Assembly: GCA_021812825.1 (NCBI GenBank)
Contig: JAKAMO010000004.1
Span: forward strand, 1-55,313
Direction: 5' to 3'
DNA length: 55,313 bases
Source of the DNA: a bacterium
GTDB taxonomy: Bacteria; Elusimicrobiota; Elusimicrobia; Elusimicrobiales; UBA9959
In this document: positions 26,870-33,265 of the stretch, one piece after another
How positions within the stretch are numbered: the stretch's first letter is position 1
How the letters are laid out: each line of letters opens with the position of its first letter
Notes under the pieces: generated by a model
The model's database searches: none
Seen by the model: the letters and a program-made list of their open reading frames with translations, nothing else
Told to the model about the DNA's origin: nothing
Translations under genes and position numbers: made by a program

Positions 26870-27379
26870 TTACGGCTTGAAGCCGGTTATCTTCTTGGGC
26901 TCCGGGCCATCCGGCGGCTCCATCAGCGCCTTGATGGCGTCGAACACGCTCTTGAACTGGGCGTCATATTTCTTTTCCAATTCTTCCAGCTTTCGGGACA
27001 GTTCCTTGTGAGTATTAAGAAGCCGGCGAAGCTTAACGAAAGCCCGCATGATATGGATATTCACCTGCCGGGCACGTTTGCTCTTGAGCACACTGGACAG
27101 CATGCCGACTCCCTGCTCCATGAAAACACGCGGCAGATACTTGGAATGAGTCCCGCGCTTTAAGATGCCAGATCGGCATCTTAAAGACCGGTATTCCCGC
27201 TCCGAAAGCTGGAACATAAAATCAGACGGGAAACTTTCGATATTTCGGATAACCGCCCTATTAAGATGCCCTGTCGGCACCTCGTACATTTCCGCCAGAT
27301 CACTATCCAGCATGACCCTGTGTCCCCGAATAAAGTATATCTTTTGCTCGATCATCTCCAGGGATATAACCTCTTTCAT
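26870..27379 (-). CDS. ORF6N-domain protein 1 (phage antirepressor-like)
   Basis: The 169-residue protein has an N-terminal ORF6N domain (IYFIRGHRVMLDSDLAEMYEVPTGHLNRAV), found in phage antirepressors and linked to DNA binding, a FTE-like block (RVFMEQGVGMLSSVLKSKRARQVNIHIMRAFVKLR) and a C-terminal coiled coil ending PPDGPEPKKITGFKP. The variable segment SLRCRSGILKRG is coded by a 29-bp palindrome (27158-27186). AAGGGGGG precedes the ATG. Here the usual Q-F/I centre is replaced by R-S. It is one of four paralogues. Confidence 0.85.
   Translation of the reverse strand: MKEVISLEMIEQKIYFIRGHRVMLDSDLAEMYEVPTGHLNRAVIRNIESFPSDFMFQLSEREYRSLRCRSGILKRGTHSKYLPRVFMEQGVGMLSSVLKSKRARQVNIHIMRAFVKLRRLLNTHKELSRKLEELEKKYDAQFKSVFDAIKALMEPPDGPEPKKITGFKP
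27158..27186. repeat. Coding palindrome in ORF6N gene 1
   Basis: Perfect 12-bp arms CTTTAAGATGCC / GGCATCTTAAAG around AGATC, coding L-R-C-R-S-G-I-L-K. It occupies the same protein position as the palindromes in the other three ORF6N genes but differs in sequence. Confidence 0.9.
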
Positions 27380-27444
27380 ATCGCCCCCCTTTCCCGCTTA
27401 TATCCTGGCAGACCAACCCGCCAAGGGGATGTCGAGTTTCTAAA

Positions 27445-27618
27445 GTTCCAATTTGGAACCTTAAAGATTCGGTTTGAGGTCACAGTTTGTGACCGCCAAA
27501 TCAGGTATCGCATTTTGCGATACCCAGTTATCCACCCAGTTTGAGGTGCCAAATTGGCACTTCAAGTTTCAAGGCCGCAAATTGCGACCTTGAACATATC
27601 ACAAAATGTGATATGTTC
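27445..27618. repeat. Tandem array of six different palindromes
   Basis: Between ORF6N genes 1 and 2 six palindromes follow one another: 27445-27459 (GTTCCAATTTGGAAC), 27478-27494 (GGTCACAGTTTGTGACC), 27504-27524 (GGTATCGCA/TGCGATACC), 27541-27565 (GTGCCAAATTGGCAC core), 27568-27594 (CGCAAATTGCG core) and 27592-27618 (GAACATATCACA arms). In plus-strand frames the first, second and fourth to sixth read LKFQFGTLK, LRSQFVTAK, LRCQIGTSS, SRPQIATLN and ISQNVICS, the same kind of peptide coded inside ORF6N genes. The third reads IRYRILRYP. There is no constant repeat unit as in CRISPR. Confidence 0.85.
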
Positions 27619-27645
27619 CCCAAAAACAAAACCGCCGGGGTTTTA

Positions 27646-28155
27646 TTATGGTTTGAAGCCGGTTATCTTCTTGGGCTCCGGGCCGTCAGGCGGCTCCATC
27701 AGCGCCCTTATCGCGTCGAAGACGCTCTTGAACTGCGCGTCGTATTTCTTCTCGAGCTCGGCCACCTTGCGGGCAAGATCCCTACTTGAGGCCAGCAGCC
27801 CGCGCAACCGCGTGAAAGTACGCATTATCTGGATGTTCACCGCTATGGCGCGCCGGCTTTTAAGCACCGAGGACAGCATCAATATCCCATGTTCGGTAAA
27901 CACCCTCGGGGGCTTTCTGGTCCCGCCCCAACTTGATGTTCCAAATTGGAACATCAAGTTTTCCAGCTCTGACCCGTCCAGGCGGAACATGAAGTCCTCC
28001 GGGAACCGCTCCATATTACGTGAAACCGCTTTATTCAGATCACGGGTTCCGACCCCGTACAGCGCGCCCAGGTCACGGTCGAGCATCACCCTGTGGCCGC
28101 GAACAAGCAGTATCTTCGACTCCAGCACTTCCTGCGGGATAACGTCTTTGGACAT
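27646..28155 (-). CDS. ORF6N-domain protein 2 (phage antirepressor-like)
   Basis: The 169-residue paralogue starts MSKDVIPQEVLESKILLVRGHRVMLDRDL. The ORF6N domain is followed by the palindrome-coded segment NLMFQFGTSS, the block RVFTEHGILMLSSVLKSRRAIAVNIQIMRTF and a coiled-coil tail almost identical to its paralogues. GGGAAGGGGGG precedes the ATG. The near-identical N- and C-termini with divergent centres suggest recent duplication or gene conversion. Confidence 0.87.
   Translation of the reverse strand: MSKDVIPQEVLESKILLVRGHRVMLDRDLGALYGVGTRDLNKAVSRNMERFPEDFMFRLDGSELENLMFQFGTSSWGGTRKPPRVFTEHGILMLSSVLKSRRAIAVNIQIMRTFTRLRGLLASSRDLARKVAELEKKYDAQFKSVFDAIRALMEPPDGPEPKKITGFKP
27930..27960. repeat. 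Coding palindrome in ORF6N gene 2
   Basis: Perfect 15-bp arms (AACTTGATGTTCCAA and its complement) around a single central base, coding N-L-M-F-Q-F-G-T-S-S. The core GTTCCAA/TTGGAAC is shared with the first palindrome of the array at 27445. Confidence 0.92.
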
Positions 28156-28190
28156 AAGCCCCCCTTCCCACAGATAGCATAGCAGGAGAC

Positions 28191-28210
28191 CCCGACAACC
28201 GCCTGTCGGG
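28191..28210. repeat. CCCGACA...TGTCGGG palindrome
   Basis: A copy with intact 7-bp arms between ORF6N genes 2 and 3, about 35 nt upstream of the gene 2 ATG. Confidence 0.6.
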
Positions 28211-28235
28211 ACAAAACAAAACCGCCGGGTTTTTA

Positions 28236-28754
28236 TTACGGCTTGAAGCCGGTTATCCTCTTAGGCTCCGGGCCATCCGGCGGCTCCATCAGCGCCCTTA
28301 TCGCGTCGAAGACGCTCTTGAACTGCGCGTCGTATTTCTTCTCCAGCTCATCCATCCTGCGCGCCAGATCGCGGTGAGAGGCCAGCAGCCCCCGCAGCCG
28401 CGTGAACATGCGCATTATCTGGATGTTCACCGCTATGGCACGGGGGCTGTTAAGAACGCTCGAGAGCATGGCTACGCCGTTCTCGGTAAAGGCAAGCGGA
28501 CTTATTCTTAAGCCTTTTTTGATCTTTGAATTGGGTATCACAAATTGTGATACCCAAACCGAAGTCTCCGCTGCAGTCAATCTGAACACAAAATCTTCCG
28601 GAAACCGCTTACTGTTCCGCTTCACCGCCTGATTCAACATGCGGGTCTCAACCCCGTACAGCGCGGCCAGGTCTCGGTCCAGCATTACCCTGTGGCCGCG
28701 AATAAGCAGTATCTTCGACTCCAGCGCTTCCTGCGGGATAACGTCTTTGGACAT
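28236..28754 (-). CDS. ORF6N-domain protein 3 (phage antirepressor-like)
   Basis: The 172-residue paralogue has N-terminus MSKDVIPQEALESKILLIRGHRVMLDRDLAAL and C-terminus PPDGPEPKRITGFKP. The palindrome-coded segment is VWVSQFVIPN, followed by SKIKKGLRISPLAFTENGVAML, which differs from genes 1 and 2. Its stop codon lies in the loop of a short hairpin whose right arm is the CCCGGCGG half of the usual terminator. Confidence 0.87.
   Translation of the reverse strand: MSKDVIPQEALESKILLIRGHRVMLDRDLAALYGVETRMLNQAVKRNSKRFPEDFVFRLTAAETSVWVSQFVIPNSKIKKGLRISPLAFTENGVAMLSSVLNSPRAIAVNIQIMRMFTRLRGLLASHRDLARRMDELEKKYDAQFKSVFDAIRALMEPPDGPEPKRITGFKP
28531..28557. repeat. Coding palindrome in ORF6N gene 3
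   Basis: Perfect 13-bp arms TTGGGTATCACAA / TTGTGATACCCAA around one base, coding V-S-Q-F-V-I-P. The TATCACA/TGTGATA core recurs in the array palindrome at 27592-27618. Confidence 0.92.
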
Positions 28755-28894
28755 AAGCCCCCCTTCCTACTGATAGCATATCAGAGCACCCCGACAACCG
28801 CCTGTCGTGGTCAAAAAAGGCTCCTGCTGCCTTTTAAGGGTTGAAAAAGGTAGCAGCTACCTTTTTGGTGGATTATGTTAATTTAAAAACAAAA

Positions 28895-28914
28895 CCGCCG
28901 GAACCTTCCGGCGG
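28895..28914 (-). terminator. CCGCCGGAA-type terminator within repeat A
   Basis: Arms CCGCCGGAA / TTCCGGCGG, then TTTTGTTTTT on the minus strand. Confidence 0.75.
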
Positions 28915-28916
28915 CT

Positions 28917-28950
28917 TCGATGTCAAGAATCAAGACCTGACCCCAATTCC
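28917..28950. repeat. CAAGACCTGACCCC repeat, copy 1
   Basis: TCGATGTCAAGAATCAAGAC continues into CTGACCCCAATTCC directly after a terminator arm. Further copies: 31287-31318, 31363-31396, 31398-31430, 32209-32241, 32253-32289, 36785-36821 and 37130-37163. Confidence 0.85.
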
Positions 28951-29082
28951 CCCGGAAGAAATTGCGCCAGTAATGGGAGAATTCAACTGCGGGAAAACGA
29001 GGGCCCAGAACCCAATAGGTCCAAAGACACTTCCACACGTAACCACTATCAGCTAAACTTTAATTGTAGTCTCCTTGTAATT

Positions 29083-29168
29083 CGGGGAATTGGCCCCGAA
29101 GTATCCACGACCGGACCTTAATCCGGTGTATCCAGGGAAAGCGAATTAACCCGCTTTCCCGTTTTTTT
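29083..29168 (+). promoter_or_regulatory. Tandem stem-loop leader ending in a terminator
   Basis: Two small hairpins (CGGGG/CCCCG at 29083-29098; CCGGA/TCCGG at 29111-29126) are each followed within 2-3 nt by GTATCCA. A strong terminator comes next (GGGAAAGCG/CGCTTTCCC, then GTTTTTTT). It stands just before the ribosome-binding site of 29186 and points at it, as expected for an attenuator or riboswitch; it could instead end an upstream transcript. It matches no riboswitch class I know. Confidence 0.55.
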
Positions 29169-29185
29169 ATGGGGGGAAGAACTAA

Positions 29186-29752
29186 ATGAAAATCATTGCG
29201 CTCTGCCTTACGATATTCGCTACTTCTGTTGGCAGCACTTTTGCCGGCAACAACAAGACAAGTTTTGAAGTAGAGTTAGCACAAGCGGAACGCTTGCTGC
29301 TGGAAACACCACAGACTTTCCCTAATGCATGCCCGGCGGTGCCGGTGTCAACTGGGTCGGAAACATCTCTTCGCCACTCAGCCGAAGTGGTAGTATCAAT
29401 AAAAAAAGGCACGGCGACAATCACGGATTCTTTCAATTGTTTTACTACGCCGAACTTATACTGTTATCACGGTTCTCCCGCCAATCAGATTTCCGCACAG
29501 GAGTTGCGCGGGATGGTCATCCCGCCCAGGATGTTCCTGACGGATGCGGCGAATCGACATTCTTATGAAAACTGGAGCGGTCCACAGTTATTCCATTGCG
29601 ATGATGATGAACAATGGGTAGAAGACTGTAAGTGGGATTGGGTTTGTGATCCTACCGGGCTTGTTCCGGACAGCTGCAGGTATATCTATACCTGTTGGAA
29701 CCATATTGTCTACACACACAAATGCGAGTGTATCCAGCATTGTTATGATTAA
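29186..29752 (+). CDS. Secreted cysteine-rich hypothetical protein
   Basis: The 188-residue protein has a signal peptide (IIALCLTIFATSVGSTFAG). The C-terminal third is dense in Cys and Trp (WVEDCKWDWVCDPTGLVPDSC, YTCWNH, KCECIQHCYD), implying several disulfides. No family recognised. GGGGGGAAG precedes the ATG. Codon use is more AT-rich than the surrounding genome, suggesting transfer. The downstream HExxH gene overlaps it by 8 bp, so they form a coupled pair. Confidence 0.7.
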   Translation: MKIIALCLTIFATSVGSTFAGNNKTSFEVELAQAERLLLETPQTFPNACPAVPVSTGSETSLRHSAEVVVSIKKGTATITDSFNCFTTPNLYCYHGSPANQISAQELRGMVIPPRMFLTDAANRHSYENWSGPQLFHCDDDEQWVEDCKWDWVCDPTGLVPDSCRYIYTCWNHIVYTHKCECIQHCYD

Positions 29753-31202
29753 ATCCTCTGTTTTTCTGCCCATCGCGCTGCTCAGCTTAAACATCCTCTC
29801 TGCCGGCGAACAGCGTCATTCGGCGGCAGAAGATGTTGTTGACAAACTCATCGATAAGCATAAAAATGCTGTCCCGGTCTGGCCGGGTTATTCACCTCTT
29901 GAAAGGCCCATCTTACTGGCTGATGAAACCGGTGCCGGATACCTCATAAATTACCCGAAACCCACGAAAGGATTTACACGCATAGACAAGGGTAACGCTC
30001 TCCCCGTTTACAAGAACCCCCGATTCCAACGGCCGGCTGAATCCGTTTTTTTGTCGGAATATGTGTATGATGGTGTTCCAGTGTTTTATGTCAGGCGTCT
30101 GTTGGGCGCCACGCCGGAGAGCACATTGAATCTTGTTTCCCATGAGACATTCCATTCTTTCCAGCACAACAGGTTTGCGGCCGTGCCGGCAGCAAAACCC
30201 GCAACGTCAAGCGCGGCGCAACACGCGGCTTTCTACATTGAGGAGTTGTTGCTTGCAAAAGCATTAATTTCTCCCGATAGCTGGCAGGACGACTTCAGGC
30301 TCTTTCTGGCGGCAAGACGAGATCGTCTTAAACGTCAAGATACCGGGGCAACGGCCTGGGAAGATCAAAGCGAGAGACTGGAAGGGTCCGCCCAATATGT
30401 AGAGCTGAAATACTCGGAACCAGCCGGAAAAGCCGGCAGTATCACCACATCGCCGGATACGTTTCTGGCAAATATGCTGTTAATGCCGGTGGAGAAACAG
30501 AACGATAAAGTTAAATACTACTTAACCGGCGCGGCTCAAATGCGCCTGTTAGACAGATTGCGCGCTCCCTGGAAGTCGAGACTAGAAGCAGGCACACCAA
30601 TCTATCAGTTAGCGCTGGAACAATACAGGACCGGCCTGCCAGACAGCGCCCAGATCGATAAGACTTATAAAAAGTACAACTATCAGGCACTTGTTGCCTC
30701 CTTTGAAAACGTTAATGCCGCCATGAGCAGAACTGCGGCAGCCGACGCAAAAAGTTTTTCGGCTGGACGTGGAAAGCTGTCCTTGATAAGCTGGGATGCC
30801 AGGACTTTTACGGATGAAGGTTTTTCAGGCGACAAACAACCGGTAAAAACAAACGACGGGGTATTTTACCCTTCGGTCTCCACAATGGAGTTTCTCCGGG
30901 ACACAACGCTGCGCCTGATTTTCAGGAACACGTCTGTTATGAAAAAGAATCTAAAGATAAAACCCATCCGCGATTTGCGCGGAGCGGTTATATATCCGAC
31001 TCTGATCGAAGGCAACATCGGGGAAGGACAAGTGAAGATTCTGGTTGACGGAAAAGAGACATCCCCATCCCCGCAAGGGGTATCTTTCCGGGAATTGCAG
31101 ATCAATGGAGAAAAAGTATCTTTCAAAGCGGCAAGACCCGGACGTATTTACAGCGAAGCCGACTCCATTACAGTTGAACTGACACCTAACAAGCGGCCAT
31201 AG
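29745..31202 (+). CDS. Secreted HExxH metallopeptidase-like protein
   Basis: The 485-residue protein (ATG at 29745) has a signal peptide (VFLPIALLSLNILSAG). NLVSHETFHSFQHNRF has the zinc-peptidase HExxH pattern and a distal glutamate candidate lies in ERLEGSAQYVEL, as in gluzincins. The C-terminal part (about 340-485) looks beta-rich. No family assigned. The upstream in-frame ATG at 29646 lies wholly inside the preceding gene and would bury the signal peptide. With the Cys-rich partner it may be a secreted enzyme with its substrate, inhibitor or chaperone; that is inference. Confidence 0.7.
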   Translation: MIKSSVFLPIALLSLNILSAGEQRHSAAEDVVDKLIDKHKNAVPVWPGYSPLERPILLADETGAGYLINYPKPTKGFTRIDKGNALPVYKNPRFQRPAESVFLSEYVYDGVPVFYVRRLLGATPESTLNLVSHETFHSFQHNRFAAVPAAKPATSSAAQHAAFYIEELLLAKALISPDSWQDDFRLFLAARRDRLKRQDTGATAWEDQSERLEGSAQYVELKYSEPAGKAGSITTSPDTFLANMLLMPVEKQNDKVKYYLTGAAQMRLLDRLRAPWKSRLEAGTPIYQLALEQYRTGLPDSAQIDKTYKKYNYQALVASFENVNAAMSRTAAADAKSFSAGRGKLSLISWDARTFTDEGFSGDKQPVKTNDGVFYPSVSTMEFLRDTTLRLIFRNTSVMKKNLKIKPIRDLRGAVIYPTLIEGNIGEGQVKILVDGKETSPSPQGVSFRELQINGEKVSFKAARPGRIYSEADSITVELTPNKRP

Positions 31203-31263
31203 GGCCACAAATTAAAGCAAAGTTCTCCAGTCTGCAGACTGCTGCTGTCTTTTTAAAACAAAA

Positions 31264-31283
31264 CCGCCGGGCTTCCCCGGCGG
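31264..31283 (-). terminator. CCGCCGGG-type terminator
   Basis: Arms CCGCCGGG / CCCGGCGG, then TTTTGTTTTAAAAA on the minus strand; followed by motif copy 2, with no intact minus-strand gene directly before it. Confidence 0.7.
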
Positions 31284-31337
31284 CTTCGATGTCAGGTTTC
31301 AAGACCTGACCCCAATTCCATTCTACAAAAACCAAAA

Positions 31338-31360
31338 CCGCCGGGCTTTTCCCCCGGCGG
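31338..31360 (-). terminator. CCGCCGGG-type terminator
   Basis: Arms CCGCCGGG / CCCGGCGG, then TTTTGGTTTTT on the minus strand; it stands behind the ORF6N remnant. Confidence 0.7.
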
Positions 31361-31397
31361 CTTCGATGTCAAGATTCAAGACCTGACCCCAAGTCCC

Positions 31398-31430
31398 CGA
31401 TGTCAAGAATCAAGACCTGACCCCAATTCC
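31398..31430. repeat. CAAGACCTGACCCC repeat at the ORF6N breakpoint
   Basis: The motif copy abuts the ORF6N remnant at 31431 with no spacer; on the minus strand the remnant reads straight into it as N-W-G-Q-V-L-I-L-D-I. Confidence 0.8.
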
Positions 31431-31511
31431 TCGGTCCAGCATCACCCTGTGGCCGCGTATAAGCAGTATCTTGGATTCCAATACTTCCTGCGGGATAATA
31501 TCCTTCGACAT
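31431..31511 (-). pseudogene. Truncated ORF6N gene (N-terminus only)
   Basis: The minus strand codes MSKDIIPQEVLESKILLIRG and a few more residues (HRVMLD), the start of the paralogous ORF6N genes. Homology then stops at the CAAGACCTGACCCC repeat. About 27 of the usual 169 codons remain. The ribosome-binding region upstream is conserved, so a short peptide may still be made. Confidence 0.85.
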
Positions 31512-31576
31512 ACCCTCCCTTCCCATAAATAACATAGCATGCGACGCCGACAAGGGCCTGTCGGGACAAAACAAAA

Positions 31577-31599
31577 CCGCCGGGGTTTTCCCCCGGCGG
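31577..31599 (-). terminator. CCGCCGGGG-type terminator
   Basis: Arms CCGCCGGGG / CCCCGGCGG, then TTTTGTTTTGTCC on the minus strand; it ends ORF6N gene 4. Confidence 0.85.
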
Positions 31600-31611
31600 C
31601 TTCGGATACAG

Positions 31612-32118
31612 CTACGGCTTGAAGCCAGTGATCCTCTTCGGTTCAGGGCCGTCAGGCGGCTCCATCAGCGCCTTGATGGCGTCGAACACGCTCTTGAACT
31701 GTGAGTCGTATTTCCGCTCCAGCTCGTCCAACCTGCGGGCAAGGTCCCGATGCGAGGCCAGAAGACCGCGCAGCCTCACGAAAGCACGCACTATATGGAT
31801 ATTAACCTGAACGGCCCGTTCGCTCTTCAATATGCTGGAAAGCATCGCTATGCCATGTTCCGTGAATGCGAACACATTAGGGGCGTGCTTTATCCGGGAA
31901 CTTGTCACAAATTGTGATAAGTTCCCGATCTCTTCCCGGGTCAACGAGAACATAAAGTCTTTCGGGAATCGCCTGATATTGCGGCGAACAGCCTGATTCA
32001 GAACCCGCGTTTCCACCCCGTACAGCGCGGCCAGGTCGCGGTCCAGCATCACCTTATGGCCGCGAACAAGCAGTATCTTCAACTCCAGCGCTTCCTGCGG
32101 GATAACGTCCTTGGACAT
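31612..32118 (-). CDS. ORF6N-domain protein 4 (phage antirepressor-like)
   Basis: The 168-residue paralogue starts MSKDVIPQEALELKILLVRGHKVMLDRDLAALYGVETRVLNQAV. The palindrome-coded segment is NLSQFVTSS, followed by NVFAFTEHGIAMLSSILKSERAVQVNIHIVRAFVRLR and the shared coiled-coil tail ending PEPKRITGFKP. The terminator behind it is complete, unlike those of genes 1-3. Confidence 0.87.
   Translation of the reverse strand: MSKDVIPQEALELKILLVRGHKVMLDRDLAALYGVETRVLNQAVRRNIRRFPKDFMFSLTREEIGNLSQFVTSSRIKHAPNVFAFTEHGIAMLSSILKSERAVQVNIHIVRAFVRLRGLLASHRDLARRLDELERKYDSQFKSVFDAIKALMEPPDGPEPKRITGFKP
31896..31926. repeat. Coding palindrome in ORF6N gene 4
   Basis: 15-bp arms GGGAACTTGTCACAA / TTGTGATAAGTTCCC with one mismatch around a single base, coding N-L-S-Q-F-V-T-S-S. 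Confidence 0.9.
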
Positions 32119-32184
32119 AAGCCCCCCTTCCCACAGATAGCATAGCAGCCCACCCCGTCAACGGCCTGTCGGGACAAAACAAAA

Positions 32185-32207
32185 CCGCCGGGCATTTTCC
32201 CCGGCGG
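32185..32207 (-). terminator. CCGCCGGG-type terminator
   Basis: Arms CCGCCGGG / CCCGGCGG, then TTTTGTTTTGTCC on the minus strand; it lies behind the PorV-like gene together with two motif copies (32209 and 32253). Confidence 0.8.
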
Positions 32208-32346
32208 CTTCGATGTCAAGAATCAAGACCTGACCCCAATTCTCCCGCAGGCGGCTTCGATGTCAAGATTCAAGACCTGACCACGATTCCGCGGCCAATC
32301 GGCTGATGGTAGGCCACCTGGAGGAGGCGGAAGTGGATAAATCTTT

Positions 32347-33264
32347 TCAGAACTTTACGGAAACGGCCATACGGTGAGCGGCCCCAAGATCCCCCAACGG
32401 GGAAAAAGCATAATCAAAAACGTACTTATCGTAACCCACCCCGAAGCCGAAAGAAGCGCCGGTAAATCCTTTGATATCACCTACAGTCTGAGAGTTGAAT
32501 CCACACCTGACCAGCAGTCTCCAAGGATCACTCATTCGTAGGGGATATTCATATCCCATCGCTAAATACGGGGAGTCATCTTGCGGAAATCCGACATCCA
32601 GACTATATAATCCGAAGCCATTGCTTGTATACACTCCGCCAAGCTTCACTATCCCTGGCAGCGCTTCCGTCTTCTCTTCATATTTCAGCCCTCCCCCGAT
32701 ATTCGAACCCACTACCGCAAATCTCACTTTCCCATCGTAAACAGGCGGGAACATTACACCTATATCCGAGGCAACCGTCTTAGCGGTAGAAAGTATCGTG
32801 GAATGCACATACTTGAGAACGAACCCAAGTTTAATATCGCGCACCAGCATAGCGTAGCCGAACGACAAAGAGTAATCATCAGGGGAAAACTTCCCCAGAT
32901 CGACGCCGTTCACATCGGTTTCCATCATGTCGCCTGAAGAAAAATATTGCAACCCGACACCGAAAGCATCTTCATCGCCCAAATTCTGTACATACGCCCC
33001 GTAGTCATAATAGGTCGAAGCTATATATGCCGCATGCATGAAGGTGACGGACCTGTTCTTCACGCGCAGCAACGCCGCTGGATTCCAGAACATGGCTTCG
33101 GCGTTATCGACAACGGCAGAATAGGCCCCGCCCATCGCCACCCCCCTCGCCCCGGAGCCAAGGGTGAGGAAACCGGCGGAAGAGGTGCCTTTCGCCGCAG
33201 CGTTAAAAGACGCGCTCGCCGGCGGCGCCGTCAGGAAGATAAGCAATATCAGGAATAAGGCCAT
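32347..33264 (-). CDS. PorV/PorQ-family outer-membrane beta-barrel protein
   Basis: The 305-residue protein has a signal peptide (FLILLIFLTAPPASA). The N-terminal signature GFLTLGSGARGVAMGGAYSA, then AEAMFWNPAAL, is diagnostic of the PorV/PorQ (UPF0164) barrel family. Alternating strands follow to a C-terminal aromatic residue (SVKF). In type 9 secretion PorV shuttles substrates carrying a C-terminal sorting domain. The ATG at 33264 follows the stop of the large surface protein by one base, so the two are coupled. Confidence 0.85.
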   Translation of the reverse strand: MALFLILLIFLTAPPASASFNAAAKGTSSAGFLTLGSGARGVAMGGAYSAVVDNAEAMFWNPAALLRVKNRSVTFMHAAYIASTYYDYGAYVQNLGDEDAFGVGLQYFSSGDMMETDVNGVDLGKFSPDDYSLSFGYAMLVRDIKLGFVLKYVHSTILSTAKTVASDIGVMFPPVYDGKVRFAVVGSNIGGGLKYEEKTEALPGIVKLGGVYTSNGFGLYSLDVGFPQDDSPYLAMGYEYPLRMSDPWRLLVRCGFNSQTVGDIKGFTGASFGFGVGYDKYVFDYAFSPLGDLGAAHRMAVSVKF

Positions 33265-33265
33265 A

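Larger units (their letters stand above)
28813..28950. repeat. Long direct repeat, copy A
   Basis: It begins AAAAAAGGCTCCTGCTGCC, contains a perfect palindrome at 28844-28866 (arms AAAAAGGTAGC / GCTACCTTTTT), a CCGCCGGAA terminator and the CAAGACCTGACCCC motif. Copy B at 37056-37163 is nearly identical but lacks about 30 bp that include the palindrome. Confidence 0.85.
28755..29185. other. Repeat-rich intergenic region and structured leader
   Basis: No complete gene. From left to right: a degenerate CCGACA...TGTCG palindrome, direct-repeat copy A (28813-28950) with terminator and CAAGACCTGACCCC motif, an unassigned stretch (28951-29060), then three stem-loops (29083-29160) leading into gene 29186. 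Confidence 0.6.
31203..31611. other. Repeat cluster with three terminators and a gene remnant
   Basis: It holds a small palindrome CAGTCTGCAGACTG followed by CTTTTT (possible plus-strand terminator, 31229-31252), two terminator-plus-CAAGACCTGACCCC units, a third motif copy joined to an ORF6N remnant, a CCGACA palindrome and a third terminator. Confidence 0.65.

Noticed and set aside
27445..27618. CRISPR-like array between ORF6N genes
   Set aside because: The units are all different palindromes without a constant repeat, spacing is irregular and no cas gene is present.
28951..29060. Open minus-strand frame between motif copy 1 and the hairpin leader, possibly another capped gene tail
   Set aside because: It runs through the motif in the same frame as the ORF6N remnant but has no start and no recognisable protein sequence.
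29083..29168. Integron attC site or a known riboswitch class
   Set aside because: No RYYYAAC/GTTRRRY core pairs, and no match to conserved cores of purine, c-di-GMP, fluoride or preQ1 riboswitches that I can recall.
29646..29744. Upstream extension of the HExxH gene inside the Cys-rich gene
   Set aside because: It would place 33 unrelated residues before a normal signal peptide.
31369..31569. 66-residue minus-strand frame across the ORF6N remnant
   Set aside because: It is out of frame with the conserved ORF6N start; the remnant frame is the meaningful one.
32285..32377. Short plus-strand frame (31 codons) after a repeat copy, possibly the tail of a lost gene
   Set aside because: It reads like a helical protein end, but it overlaps the 3' end of the PorV-like gene and I recognise no family; too little to support.
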